A stretch of 20,877 bases of DNA from contig JAQXLO010000047.1 of the NCBI GenBank assembly GCA_029012165.1, positions 1 to 20,877 on the forward strand, read 5' to 3'. This DNA is from Oscillospiraceae bacterium (GTDB lineage Bacteria > Bacillota > Clostridia > Oscillospirales > Acutalibacteraceae). The position numbers were made by a program, and so were the translations under genes. Below are positions 1 to 7,726 of the stretch, one piece after another; the stretch's first letter is position 1; every line of letters starts with the position of its first letter. Under the pieces are notes generated by a model. It searched no databases. It was not told the origin of the DNA and was given only the letters and a program-made list of their open reading frames with translations.

Positions 1-50
1 CGTTTCGGTACTGTTGCCGGATCAAGAAAATAGGAAAGGTTGTCGTTAGT

Positions 51-1007
51 ATGTTGTATTCTGTGTTGCATGATCTTTTGTTTTGGCTTCTTGCCTGTGT
101 CGGCACGCCGGCGCTGTGTGCCGTTTTGCTGAAGGTTTTTCAGAACAAACTTCCCCGTGACAAGGGCAGAGAATTTGCCGTGGACGGCGAAAAATCCGCC
201 GGCAAGATTCGTGGCGCAGGCTTGGTATTCATCTGCTCGTTTATTGTGTGTGCCCTGCTGTTCGTGCCGGTTTCTTTGGAATTCGGCATCTATTACGCTC
301 TGATTTTTCTCGGAATGCTGACGGGCTATCTCGATGACCGCAGTGACAAGCCCTGGGGCGAGTACAAAAAAGGCGCACTCGATTTGCTCATTTCCCTCGG
401 CACGGCTGCCGCATTTGTCCACTACAATCCCGAGCTTTTGAAGCTGTCCTTTTTCGGACTGTCCTTTGGCGTGCATCCCGTGGTCTATGTGATTCTCGGC
501 ACGGCGCTGGTGTGGCTGCTGATCAATGCCGTCAACTGCTCCGACGGTATCGACGGCTTCTCCTCGACACTGACGACGGTTTCCCTGCTCTCCGCTATCG
601 GGGTGATTCTGATGACGAACGGGGACAAGAGGATGGTCGTTCTGACGGTGCTTTTGGTGCTGACGCTGTTCCCGTACCTGTGGAAGAATGCGGAGCCCAG
701 CACGATGATGATGGGCGACGCCGGTTCCCGTGCGTTAGGTCTGTTTCTCGCCATTCTGATGATGAAAACGGGCAATGCGCTGCTGACGATTCCGCTGTGC
801 TTCATGGTCTGCCTCGACGGACTGATCGGCATTTTGAAGGTATCGCTGATTCGCTTTTTGCACATTCAGGCACTGCGCAAAATTCGCACCCCCCTGCACG
901 ATCATTTTCGCAAGAACAAGGGCTGGTCGAACACGCAGGTCATCTACCGCTACTGCATGATTCAGGTGGTCATTTCCGCCGTGACGCTCATTGCGCTCAA
1001 GGGATAA
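51..1007 (+). CDS. MraY-like polyprenyl-phosphate phosphosugar transferase (PNPT family)
   Basis: A 318-residue, strongly hydrophobic protein with about ten membrane segments. It should transfer a phospho-sugar from a UDP-sugar to a polyprenyl phosphate at the inner face of the membrane. Superfamily motifs are visible: Asp95-Asp96 in GYLDDRSDKPWG; NAVNCSDGIDGF at 159-170 with Asp165 and Asp168; MGDAGS at 221-226; and a MraY-type C-terminal PLHDHF...GW motif around 281-292. Length fits Gram-positive MraY. The motifs are degenerate against textbook MraY: NCSDGIDG for NLTDGLDG, and HDH for the usual HHH. No mur, fts or mra genes lie alongside. It may be a second MraY-like enzyme for another polymer rather than the housekeeping enzyme. 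The ATG at 51 follows AGGAAAGG (32-39) at a somewhat long spacing. Upstream context is outside the window. Confidence 0.85.
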   Translation: MLYSVLHDLLFWLLACVGTPALCAVLLKVFQNKLPRDKGREFAVDGEKSAGKIRGAGLVFICSFIVCALLFVPVSLEFGIYYALIFLGMLTGYLDDRSDKPWGEYKKGALDLLISLGTAAAFVHYNPELLKLSFFGLSFGVHPVVYVILGTALVWLLINAVNCSDGIDGFSSTLTTVSLLSAIGVILMTNGDKRMVVLTVLLVLTLFPYLWKNAEPSTMMMGDAGSRALGLFLAILMMKTGNALLTIPLCFMVCLDGLIGILKVSLIRFLHIQALRKIRTPLHDHFRKNKGWSNTQVIYRYCMIQVVISAVTLIALKG

Positions 1008-1035
1008 AAGATAAAGGGCATAAAAATACGCTCCT

Positions 1036-1250
1036 CACGGAAAATTGTGGGATTTGTGTTTCGCACCGGGGAACCCCCGGCGAGGGTTCCCCACGCCAAA
1101 ACAGTCCACCGGACTGTTTTGGCTCCCCTCCTGCGCTTCTGGTGTTGTTAGGATTTCGCCGACTGCGTTCGGCGACCAAAGGCGCCGCCTTTGGAATCCG
1201 CAAGCCTTTAGAAAGGCTTGACCGAAACTTTTAATCCCACAAAATCCGTG
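1036..1250. repeat. Five-hairpin intergenic element with imperfect terminal inverted repeats
   Basis: Between the convergent ends of the MraY-like gene and dapA lies a run of five perfect inverted repeats. They are 1068-1076/1084-1092 (9 bp), 1095-1107/1111-1123 (13 bp, 3-nt loop), 1156-1162/1169-1175 (7 bp), 1176-1183/1187-1194 (8 bp) and 1201-1209/1212-1220 (9 bp). The outer ends also pair: TTGTGGGATT at 1045-1054 matches AATCCCACAA at 1233-1242, and with a small gap the match extends to CACGGA at 1036 and TCCGTG ending at 1250. The whole could fold as a multi-arm structure closed by one stem. No believable ORF lies inside. It could be a dispersed MITE-like repeat, a structured RNA or a two-way transcription stop. 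Only one copy is in the window, so mobility cannot be judged. Confidence 0.75.
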
Positions 1251-1267
1251 ATAAACCATTTTTATCA
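1249..1267. other. AT-rich inverted repeat spanning the dapA stop codon
   Basis: TGATAAA (1249-1255) and TTTATCA (1261-1267) form a 7-bp inverted repeat with a 5-base loop that includes the dapA stop codon. It is weak and AT-rich, so not a convincing terminator by itself. It adjoins the larger hairpin element that probably ends dapA transcription. Confidence 0.4.
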
Positions 1268-2152
1268 AATAAGACCGTGCGCCGCTAATGCTTTGCGCAG
1301 AATCTCCCGTTTGCCGGATGACATGGGCGCCAGCGGCATACGGCAAGCGCCGACCTGCCAGCCCATCATGTTCATCGCTTCCTTGACGGGAACGGGATTC
1401 ACATCGACAAACAGTGCCTTGCAAAGATCCAGCCATTCCAGCTGCAATGCAGCACTCTTGGCCGCATCTCCTGCCAGATAGGAGGCGGCAATGTCATGCG
1501 CCACTCTCGGTGCAACATGGGAGAGCACCGAGATCACACCCTTGCCTCCCAGGGACATGATCGGCGTGATCTGATCGTCATTGCCGGAGTATATGGAAAG
1601 CTCCTCTCCGCACAGCGCCATCGTTGCAGCGATCTGGGAAATGTCGCCGCACGCCTCCTTGGCTGCCACGATATTGGGGATTTTGGACAATTCCAGATAT
1701 GTTTCCGGCAGGATATTCATCCCCGTTCTGGAGGGAATGTTGTACAATATGACCGGGGCACTGACACGCTCGGTGATAAATCGGTAATGGCGGACAAGCC
1801 CCTCCTGCGAAGTTTTGTTGTAATATGGCGTAACCATTAAAAGTCCGTCGGCGCCGCATTGCTCCGCCTCATTGGACAGACGAACGGTATACTCGGTATC
1901 GTTGCTGCCTGTTCCGGCGATGATGGGGACACGGCCTGCCGCACAGGAGACCGCATGACGGATCACGCCAACGTGTTCTTCGTGCAAAAGCGTGGATTTT
2001 TCACCCGTCGTACCGCACACAATGATGGCGTCGGTACCGTTTTCGATCTGGTATTCCACGATCTGCTCCAGCTTTTGAAAGTCCACTTTGTTATTGTCGT
2101 CAAACGGTGTGATGATCGCAATGCCGGCACCTGTAAAAAGAACCTTTTTCAT
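1265..2152 (-). CDS. dapA: 4-hydroxy-tetrahydrodipicolinate synthase
   Basis: A cytoplasmic TIM-barrel aldolase, 295 residues, which condenses pyruvate with aspartate semialdehyde at the branch point to lysine and meso-diaminopimelate. The Schiff-base lysine is Lys165 (VAAKEACGD) and the catalytic tyrosine is Tyr137 (LYNIPSRTG), spaced 28 apart as in the E. coli enzyme (133/161). The GTTGE motif near residue 48 is intact, and length is normal for the family. The ATG at 2152 is chosen over a TTG at 2170 because a GGAG ribosome site (2161-2164) sits just ahead of it and family members begin at this point. It follows asd by about 30 bases on the same strand, so the two are almost certainly co-transcribed and catalyse consecutive steps. 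Confidence 0.98.
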   Translation of the reverse strand: MKKVLFTGAGIAIITPFDDNNKVDFQKLEQIVEYQIENGTDAIIVCGTTGEKSTLLHEEHVGVIRHAVSCAAGRVPIIAGTGSNDTEYTVRLSNEAEQCGADGLLMVTPYYNKTSQEGLVRHYRFITERVSAPVILYNIPSRTGMNILPETYLELSKIPNIVAAKEACGDISQIAATMALCGEELSIYSGNDDQITPIMSLGGKGVISVLSHVAPRVAHDIAASYLAGDAAKSAALQLEWLDLCKALFVDVNPVPVKEAMNMMGWQVGACRMPLAPMSSGKREILRKALAAHGLI

Positions 2153-2182
2153 GGTTTCAGCTCCATTCAAAGCATTCTGCTA

Positions 2183-3265
2183 TCAGTCCATATAACCCTG
2201 TGCGCAAAGCTGCTCTGCAAGCAGTACTGCACCGCCGGCAGCGCCGCGCAGTGTGTTGTGGGACAGACAAACAAACTTGTAGTCGTACTGCGTATCCTCA
2301 CGCAAACGGCCGACGGAAACCGCCATGCCGCCCTCCAAGCCACGGTTCAGCTTGGTCTGGGGCATATTGTCCTCCTCGAAATAGTTCAGGAAATGCTCCG
2401 GTGCGTGGGGAAGCTTTTGTTCCTGGGGATAGCCCTTGAAGTTTTTCCAAATTTCCTTGATTTCTTCCTTGGTAGGCTTTTTCTCAAAGCGTACAAACAC
2501 GGCGCCCATATGACCGTTGGACACGGGAACACGAATGCACTGCGCCGTGAAGTTGGGCGCCGTTGCAGAAACGATCTTGTCTCCCTCGACCTTGCCCCAG
2601 ATCTTCAGCGGCTCTTTTTCGCTCTTTTCCTCTTCCCCGCCGATATACGGGATCACGTTGTCCACCATCTCCGGCCAAGTCTCGAAGGTTTTGCCGGCGC
2701 CGGAAATGGCCTGATAGGTACAGACCAGTACATCCTTTACTCCGAATTTCTCGTGCAGCGGGAACAGTGCGGGCACATAGCTCTGCAAAGAACAGTTGGA
2801 CTTGACAGCGATAAAGCCACGCTTGGTGCCCAAACGCTTACGCTGTGCGGGAATGATCTCGGCGTGTTCGGGGTTCAGCTCCGGGACGATCATGGGAACG
2901 TCGTCCGTGAAACGATGTGCGCTGTTGTTGGAAACAACGGGGCACTCCGCCTTGGCGTACGCCTCCTCCAGCGCCTTGATCTCGTCCTTTTTCATATCCA
3001 CGGCACAGAACACAAAATCCACAGCCGAAGCGATTTCGGCGATGTCGTCCGTTGCGCTCTTGATCACAAGATCCGCCATACTCTCGGGAATGGGCGTATC
3101 CATGCACCAGCGGCTGCCCAGCGCTTCACGGTAGGTCTTGCCTGCGCTGCGGGAACTTGCCGCAAGTACCGTGACGTCAAACCACGGATGTCCGTCTAAC
3201 AAAGTAGCAAAGCGCTGACCAACCATGCCGGTAGCACCGATGATTCCGACCTTATACTTTTTCAT
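2183..3265 (-). CDS. asd: Aspartate-semialdehyde dehydrogenase (fungal/archaeal type)
   Basis: NADP-dependent enzyme of 360 residues converting aspartyl phosphate to aspartate semialdehyde for lysine, threonine and methionine synthesis. The N-terminal Rossmann loop is GATGMVGQRF. The catalytic cysteine is Cys158 in KSNCSLQ, and the active-site histidine is His252 in VSNGHMGAVFVRF. Length and the VCTYQAISGAGK block resemble the archaeal/yeast class more than the classic E. coli class. Two starts are possible. ATG 3265 (MKKYKVGIIGATG) has AGG of AGGAAAGGATG at about 8 bases and matches the family N-terminus; ATG 3274 has the same site too close. First gene of the asd-dapA pair, divergent from queA. 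Confidence 0.97.
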   Translation of the reverse strand: MKKYKVGIIGATGMVGQRFATLLDGHPWFDVTVLAASSRSAGKTYREALGSRWCMDTPIPESMADLVIKSATDDIAEIASAVDFVFCAVDMKKDEIKALEEAYAKAECPVVSNNSAHRFTDDVPMIVPELNPEHAEIIPAQRKRLGTKRGFIAVKSNCSLQSYVPALFPLHEKFGVKDVLVCTYQAISGAGKTFETWPEMVDNVIPYIGGEEEKSEKEPLKIWGKVEGDKIVSATAPNFTAQCIRVPVSNGHMGAVFVRFEKKPTKEEIKEIWKNFKGYPQEQKLPHAPEHFLNYFEEDNMPQTKLNRGLEGGMAVSVGRLREDTQYDYKFVCLSHNTLRGAAGGAVLLAEQLCAQGYMD

Positions 3266-3329
3266 TTTTCTCATCCTTTCCTGTTTCGAGGCTTCGTTTT
3301 AAATTATGCCCGAAAAATGTAAAAAGTGC

Positions 3330-3358
3330 TTGTAATCTCCGAACTTTTCTAATATAAT
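3330..3358 (+). promoter_or_regulatory. Promoter of the queA operon
   Basis: TTGTAA (3330-3335) and TATAAT (3353-3358) are separated by exactly 17 bases, a good sigma-A-type promoter reading towards queA. Transcription would begin near 3365 and leave a leader of about 98 bases before the queA start, in which I see no riboswitch. The divergent asd promoter must lie in the same 197-base gap (3266-3462), but I could not place it; a CATAAT at 3303-3308 on the minus strand lacks a matching -35. Confidence 0.65.
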
Positions 3359-3462
3359 AGAAAAATAACAGTGACTTCATTTCTGCATTCCTTAAATTCG
3401 TATTTTAACATACAGAAAAGACATTGTCAAATCTTTTTCCGCAAAAATGCAAGAGGTACTCC

Positions 3463-4485
3463 ATGAAAAAAAGTGATTTCTTCTACGATCTGCCGCCAGC
3501 GCAAATCGCACAGCAGCCCGTTACACCGAGAGACAGCTCCCGCCTGATGGTTCTGAACCGGCAAAGCGGCGAAATCGAACATAAAATTTTTCGAGATATT
3601 GAATCCTTGCTGACGCCAGAGGACTGCCTGATCCTCAATGATACCAAGGTTCTGCCGGCTCGGCTGTTCGGCATCCGGGAAGAAACGGGCGCCAAGGTGG
3701 AGTTTCTGCTTTTAAAACAGCAATCCGCCGACACATGGGAGGCGCTGGCAGGACCGGGCAAAAAAGCCAAGCCCGGAACGGTTTTTGACTTCAACGGACG
3801 CATGAAGGGCACTGTTTTGGAAGCGTTGGACAACGGCAACCGCATCGTGCAGTTTCAGTTTACCGGCAATTTCTTTGCCCTGCTGGATGAGATCGGTGAG
3901 CTTCCCCTGCCCCACTACATCACAGAGGAGCTGGAGGACAAGGAGCGGTACCAAACCGTGTACGCTCAAGTGCTTGGCTCCGCTGCGGCACCGACAGCAG
4001 GTCTGCATTTTACGCCGGAGCTTCTGGACAGAATCCGTCAAAAGGGCGTCAAAATCGGCTTTGTGACCTTGCACGTTGGGTTGGGCACTTTCCGTCCCGT
4101 TAAAACAGACAACATTGAAGAACATCATATGCACTCGGAATTCTATTCCGTTCCCGAGGAAACGGCGCAGATCATCCGCAATACCAAAGCAAACGGCGGA
4201 CGGGTAATTGCGGTGGGCACCACCTGCTGTCGTACACTGGAATCGGTTTGCAGACAAACAGGACAGGTCTGTGCACACAGCGACAATACAGATATATTCA
4301 TTTACCCCGGCTACAAATTCCAATGTATCGACGGGCTGATTACCAATTTTCATCTGCCGGAAAGCACACTGATCATGCTTGTCAGTGCGTTTTGCGGCTA
4401 CAAAAACACCATGCACGCCTACGATATTGCCGTCAAAGAGGGCTATCGATTCTTTTCTCTGGGCGACGCCATGTGCATTCTTTGA
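3463..4485 (+). CDS. queA: S-adenosylmethionine:tRNA ribosyltransferase-isomerase
   Basis: Transfers and isomerises the ribosyl part of S-adenosylmethionine onto 7-aminomethyl-7-deazaguanine in tRNA, giving epoxyqueuosine at the wobble base of GUN-anticodon tRNAs. The 340-residue length is normal. Family blocks are present: DFFYDLPPAQIAQQP at the N-terminus, LNDTKVLPARLFG near 58-70, APTAGLHFTPELL, LHVGLGTFRPV and the C-terminal HLPESTLIMLVSAFCG. ATG 3463 is chosen over an in-frame upstream start at 3424 because AGAGG sits 6-7 bases before it and QueA proteins begin here. It is the first gene of a plus-strand operon; the next start (4498) is only 12 bases on. Its usual partner tgt is about 13.9 kb away. 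Confidence 0.97.
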   Translation: MKKSDFFYDLPPAQIAQQPVTPRDSSRLMVLNRQSGEIEHKIFRDIESLLTPEDCLILNDTKVLPARLFGIREETGAKVEFLLLKQQSADTWEALAGPGKKAKPGTVFDFNGRMKGTVLEALDNGNRIVQFQFTGNFFALLDEIGELPLPHYITEELEDKERYQTVYAQVLGSAAAPTAGLHFTPELLDRIRQKGVKIGFVTLHVGLGTFRPVKTDNIEEHHMHSEFYSVPEETAQIIRNTKANGGRVIAVGTTCCRTLESVCRQTGQVCAHSDNTDIFIYPGYKFQCIDGLITNFHLPESTLIMLVSAFCGYKNTMHAYDIAVKEGYRFFSLGDAMCIL

Positions 4486-4497
4486 GCGAGGAACAAC

Positions 4498-5244
4498 ATG
4501 GACATTACCTTTGAATCCGTTACTGTTTTTATTTTGGCCTGCGCAGAGACACAGCTGCTGCAGGATACGATTCAACAAACGATGGAATCCTGTCCGGAAG
4601 CTTTTTTATCCAAAATCGTTGTGGTTGTGCCTTCGGCAGAGTGCCCAAGCTATATTTATATGCAAGAAGTGTTGAAGCGGGACAGCACCAAGAAGATATC
4701 TGTTTACATTCAAAAAAACAAGGGACTCGATATGTGCCTTGCCGAGCTGCCTGCAATGGTGACCGGCTCACACTTCGTATTCATGGCAGCAGACATGGAG
4801 ATGGATCCGCACGATCTGCGCACCTTTGTGGAAAAAGCCCGCCTGCACCCCAATCGCATCATCGCCGCCTCCAAATGGAAGGACGGTTCCACGGTGATCG
4901 GATACAGTGCTCTCCGAAAGTTTTGCAGCTGCGCTCTGAATTGGATAGCCGGACACCTGATTCACAGCAAGGGGACGGATCTTTTCACCATATATCAAAT
5001 CTATCCCATGCGTGTGTACAGAGAAATGCATTTTGATGATCCACGGCGATTTGGCTACGAATATACCCTTCGTCCCGTCCGACTCGGCGTAGAGTACGAG
5101 GAAATACCGACAGTTTACCACAAGCGCACGCAGGGCAAGACCAATTTTGATTTTTTTGCTTTGTTTCGAGTCGGGTTATTATATTTGCTTGCGGCGGTTC
5201 GGGTGCGTAGGATGCCGGTGAGGAAAACGATGCACGATGAATGA
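4498..5244 (+). CDS. Family 2 glycosyltransferase, DPM1-like
   Basis: A 248-residue GT-A-fold glycosyltransferase. The N-terminal strand FILACAETQLLQDTI resembles the nucleotide-sugar entry of GT2 enzymes. AADMEMDP at 97-104 stands in place of the DAD/DxD metal-nucleotide motif, with its first Asp replaced by Ala. EIPTVYHKRTQGKTNF at 202-217 matches the conserved C-terminal block of dolichyl/polyprenyl-phosphate sugar synthases. There is no C-terminal membrane pair, only a hydrophobic stretch at 219-234, so it is probably a peripheral membrane protein. The ATG has GAGGAA (4488-4493) ahead of it. The end overlaps the next gene by 8 bases. Likely role by context: move an activated sugar to a polyprenyl phosphate. 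Donor and acceptor are unknown. Confidence 0.8.
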   Translation: MDITFESVTVFILACAETQLLQDTIQQTMESCPEAFLSKIVVVVPSAECPSYIYMQEVLKRDSTKKISVYIQKNKGLDMCLAELPAMVTGSHFVFMAADMEMDPHDLRTFVEKARLHPNRIIAASKWKDGSTVIGYSALRKFCSCALNWIAGHLIHSKGTDLFTIYQIYPMRVYREMHFDDPRRFGYEYTLRPVRLGVEYEEIPTVYHKRTQGKTNFDFFALFRVGLLYLLAAVRVRRMPVRKTMHDE

Positions 5245-7726
5245 GAGAAAAGACTGGGATCTGATCATTCTGACGGTTGGCAGCGCTCTGCAAAAGACCG
5301 TCTCAGAACGACTGCTGTATGCCTGTGCAAACCGTTTTGCACGGGAGGTTCGCATTTTACCGGACGGAGAGAATGGCGGGCGTATCGGTTCCGGCGGTGC
5401 AGTTTTGCGTGCACTCGATGCACTTTCGGACAAGCCGCAAAAGGTGCTGATCATCAATTCCGGAGGCATGAGCAAGCGTGCGATACACTACGCTGTGTGC
5501 GGCAAAGCGTTTGCAGATGTGCAGTACAAGGGACGGCAGATGACGCTTTTGGAGCTTATTTTGATCCAGTGCAGTTTTTTGGCAGCGCAGATCTCCTCCG
5601 GCGTTCTGGTATGCTGCAGCGATATCTGTGTGATGACGCAAAACTGTACGGCAACATTCCGGGAAAATGTCGGCTTTTGCGTGCGTGCCGATGTGGAAAC
5701 AGGCACCCGGCACGGAGTGATGTTCGGCGATGCCCACAGCAGGCTGACCGATTATCTGCACAAGCAAAGCGCCGAACGCCTGCGTGCTTTTTCGTCCGGG
5801 CAGGATGTGGCTGTGGATACGGGTATGATTTTCCTGCAGGACAGACTGGTTTCTGCGCTGCAATCCGCCGCACGGGAGCCAGCGCTTTGCAAAGCCATGC
5901 AGACAGACGGCACGGAGCTAAATTTATATGAAGATATTGTGTATCTGTTGAGCGCAAACAAGGACAGACAAACCTATCTGCGGGATGCTTCATCCCCCGC
6001 ACATCTGGCGGTTCGAAAATTGTTGTGGGATCGTCTGCAAAACTTTTCGCTGCAGATCTGCATGGTGGATTCCTCGGAATTTCTTCACTTTGGAACCATA
6101 GAGGAATCACGGCGCAATATTTTGGCGCTCGCCGAACAAGATACGGGACAAATCAACGCCTCTGTGGATACACACACCAGACTCGGAAGCGGCTCGGTAC
6201 TGACGAATGTGCAGCTGCAAAACTGTTCCGTGGGTAAAAATTGTCTGCTCAGCGACATCTCTTTACAAAATATCGCCATCGAGGACGACCATTGCGTTTG
6301 CGGCATCCGCTTGCAGGAGGGCGCCTGTGTCACTGTCGTTTGTCCGAATACGGAAAACCCGAAACTGCTCCGCAACGGTAAAACGCTGTGGGAAACGCCA
6401 CGGTTTTATAAGGGAAAAAGCTTTCAGGAATCCTATGAAAAATGGCTTCGCCAAAAAAAAGAACCAACCTACAGCTTGGACTACTGCACCGAAAATGCCG
6501 ACCCATCCTATCCATTCGACTGGGCGCAGTATCTGCGGGACATGGCACTGTACCGTGAAGATACACTCTACAGCGCATACAGAGACAAACTATTGTCCGA
6601 TTTTGACAAAACTCGCAAGTCTTTGCCCCGCCTGTTTTTTGCAAAAAAGTCGGTTCGCATCCGCTTGCCTGTGCGCATCAATTTGTCCGGCACATGGACG
6701 GACGCCATGCCCTACTGCATAGATCAGGGCGGCGAAGTGATCAATGCAGCTGTAACAATACAGGATTCCCTGCCCGTTCAGGTGGAAGCGGAAAGACTGG
6801 AAGCACCGGTTTTACTTTTGCAGGACGAAGATGCTTCCGTGCAGTTTTCCGCAGAAGAATGGCGGCAAGCTCCCGGAATGACCGATCTCGGTCGGTTTAA
6901 CCTGCATCTTGCGGCGCTGGAAATCTTCGGCATTGCAGCCGAAACCGCATTGACCGGCGGCCTGCGTTTATCCACAAGTGTTGCGGGGCTTGCGCCCGGT
7001 TCCGGGCTTGGAATCAGCAGCATTCTTTTGAGCGGTTGTTTTCTTGCGCTGGACAGGCTGTTCGGCGTCGGTCTGTCCGATGACGAAATATTCCACATGG
7101 TTTTTGTTGCGGAGCAAATAATGCAAACCGGCGGCGGCTGGCAGGATCAGGTCGGCGGCATGATTCCCGGAATCAAAAGAACCGCTTCCTGCCCCGGTTA
7201 CAGTCAGACCCTCTCCGTGCAAACCATGTCCCTCCTGCCACGATTATCGGCGCTGTTTGCCGACAGACTGTGCTTACTGCATACGGGAAAGCGCCATTTT
7301 GGACGCTTCATTGTAAACGATGTGATGCACCGTTATCTGCGCAGGGACTGGGCAACGGCATCTGGGCTGGAAGCACTGAAAGCGCTGAACCGTGAGATGG
7401 CAGACTGCATCGCCCAAGACCGGGAGGATGGATTTACTGCGTGCCTGAACCGGCATTGGTCGATTCTAAAGACACTGTCCCCGCTGATTACAAACGAGGA
7501 TATGGAGCGCATGGCAAGTCTTTGCGATTCGGTGTGCAGCGCCGTCAGTATCTGCGGCGCAGGCGGCGGCGGATATTTTCTCGTTTGTCTGCGTGCCGAC
7601 AAAACAGCGCAGGATCTGCGGCGTCTCATCTGCTCAAATTTTCCACAGCTTTCCGCCGACTGTGTAAAGCCTATCGCCCTATGCAGCCAACCCTATTTCA
7701 TTTCTGAGGAGGAAACCACACGATGA
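5237..7726 (+). CDS. FKP-like bifunctional sugar-1-phosphate nucleotidyltransferase / GHMP sugar kinase
   Basis: An 829-residue two-domain protein. The N-terminal half resembles the fucose-1-phosphate guanylyltransferase domain of Bacteroides FKP: RIGSGGAVLRAL near 49-60, then INSGGMSKRAIHYAVCGKAF near 73-92, and a hexapeptide-like beta-helix stretch about 306-370. The C-terminal half is a GHMP kinase: motif 1 PVRINLSGTWTDAMPY near 478, the ATP-binding PGSGLGISS near 586-594, TGGGWQDQVGG near 631, and the glycine-rich CGAGGGGYFLV near 774. It would phosphorylate a free sugar at C1 and join it to a nucleotide. L-fucose to GDP-fucose is the known precedent; a heptose or other sugar is possible. 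It is about 120 residues shorter than Bacteroides FKP. Its start overlaps the GT2 stop, implying coupled translation. Confidence 0.82.
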   Translation: MNERKDWDLIILTVGSALQKTVSERLLYACANRFAREVRILPDGENGGRIGSGGAVLRALDALSDKPQKVLIINSGGMSKRAIHYAVCGKAFADVQYKGRQMTLLELILIQCSFLAAQISSGVLVCCSDICVMTQNCTATFRENVGFCVRADVETGTRHGVMFGDAHSRLTDYLHKQSAERLRAFSSGQDVAVDTGMIFLQDRLVSALQSAAREPALCKAMQTDGTELNLYEDIVYLLSANKDRQTYLRDASSPAHLAVRKLLWDRLQNFSLQICMVDSSEFLHFGTIEESRRNILALAEQDTGQINASVDTHTRLGSGSVLTNVQLQNCSVGKNCLLSDISLQNIAIEDDHCVCGIRLQEGACVTVVCPNTENPKLLRNGKTLWETPRFYKGKSFQESYEKWLRQKKEPTYSLDYCTENADPSYPFDWAQYLRDMALYREDTLYSAYRDKLLSDFDKTRKSLPRLFFAKKSVRIRLPVRINLSGTWTDAMPYCIDQGGEVINAAVTIQDSLPVQVEAERLEAPVLLLQDEDASVQFSAEEWRQAPGMTDLGRFNLHLAALEIFGIAAETALTGGLRLSTSVAGLAPGSGLGISSILLSGCFLALDRLFGVGLSDDEIFHMVFVAEQIMQTGGGWQDQVGGMIPGIKRTASCPGYSQTLSVQTMSLLPRLSALFADRLCLLHTGKRHFGRFIVNDVMHRYLRRDWATASGLEALKALNREMADCIAQDREDGFTACLNRHWSILKTLSPLITNEDMERMASLCDSVCSAVSICGAGGGGYFLVCLRADKTAQDLRRLICSNFPQLSADCVKPIALCSQPYFISEEETTR

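Noticed and set aside
1029..1043. The 15-mer CGCTCCTCACGGAAA occurs here and again at 10012-10026 at the end of radical SAM copy D; considered as an attachment-site or insertion-scar pair.
   Set aside because: Flanks show no further similarity, and one exact 15-base match within about 21 kb of biased sequence is close to chance expectation.
512..1234. A 240-codon plus-strand open frame overlapping the MraY-like gene and the hairpin element.
   Set aside because: Out-of-frame shadow of the conserved gene with an Arg/Asp/His-rich translation; its end runs through non-coding hairpins.
1859..3199. A 446-codon plus-strand open frame opposite asd and dapA.
   Set aside because: It lies antisense to two clearly conserved genes; its translation has no domain features and no ribosome site.
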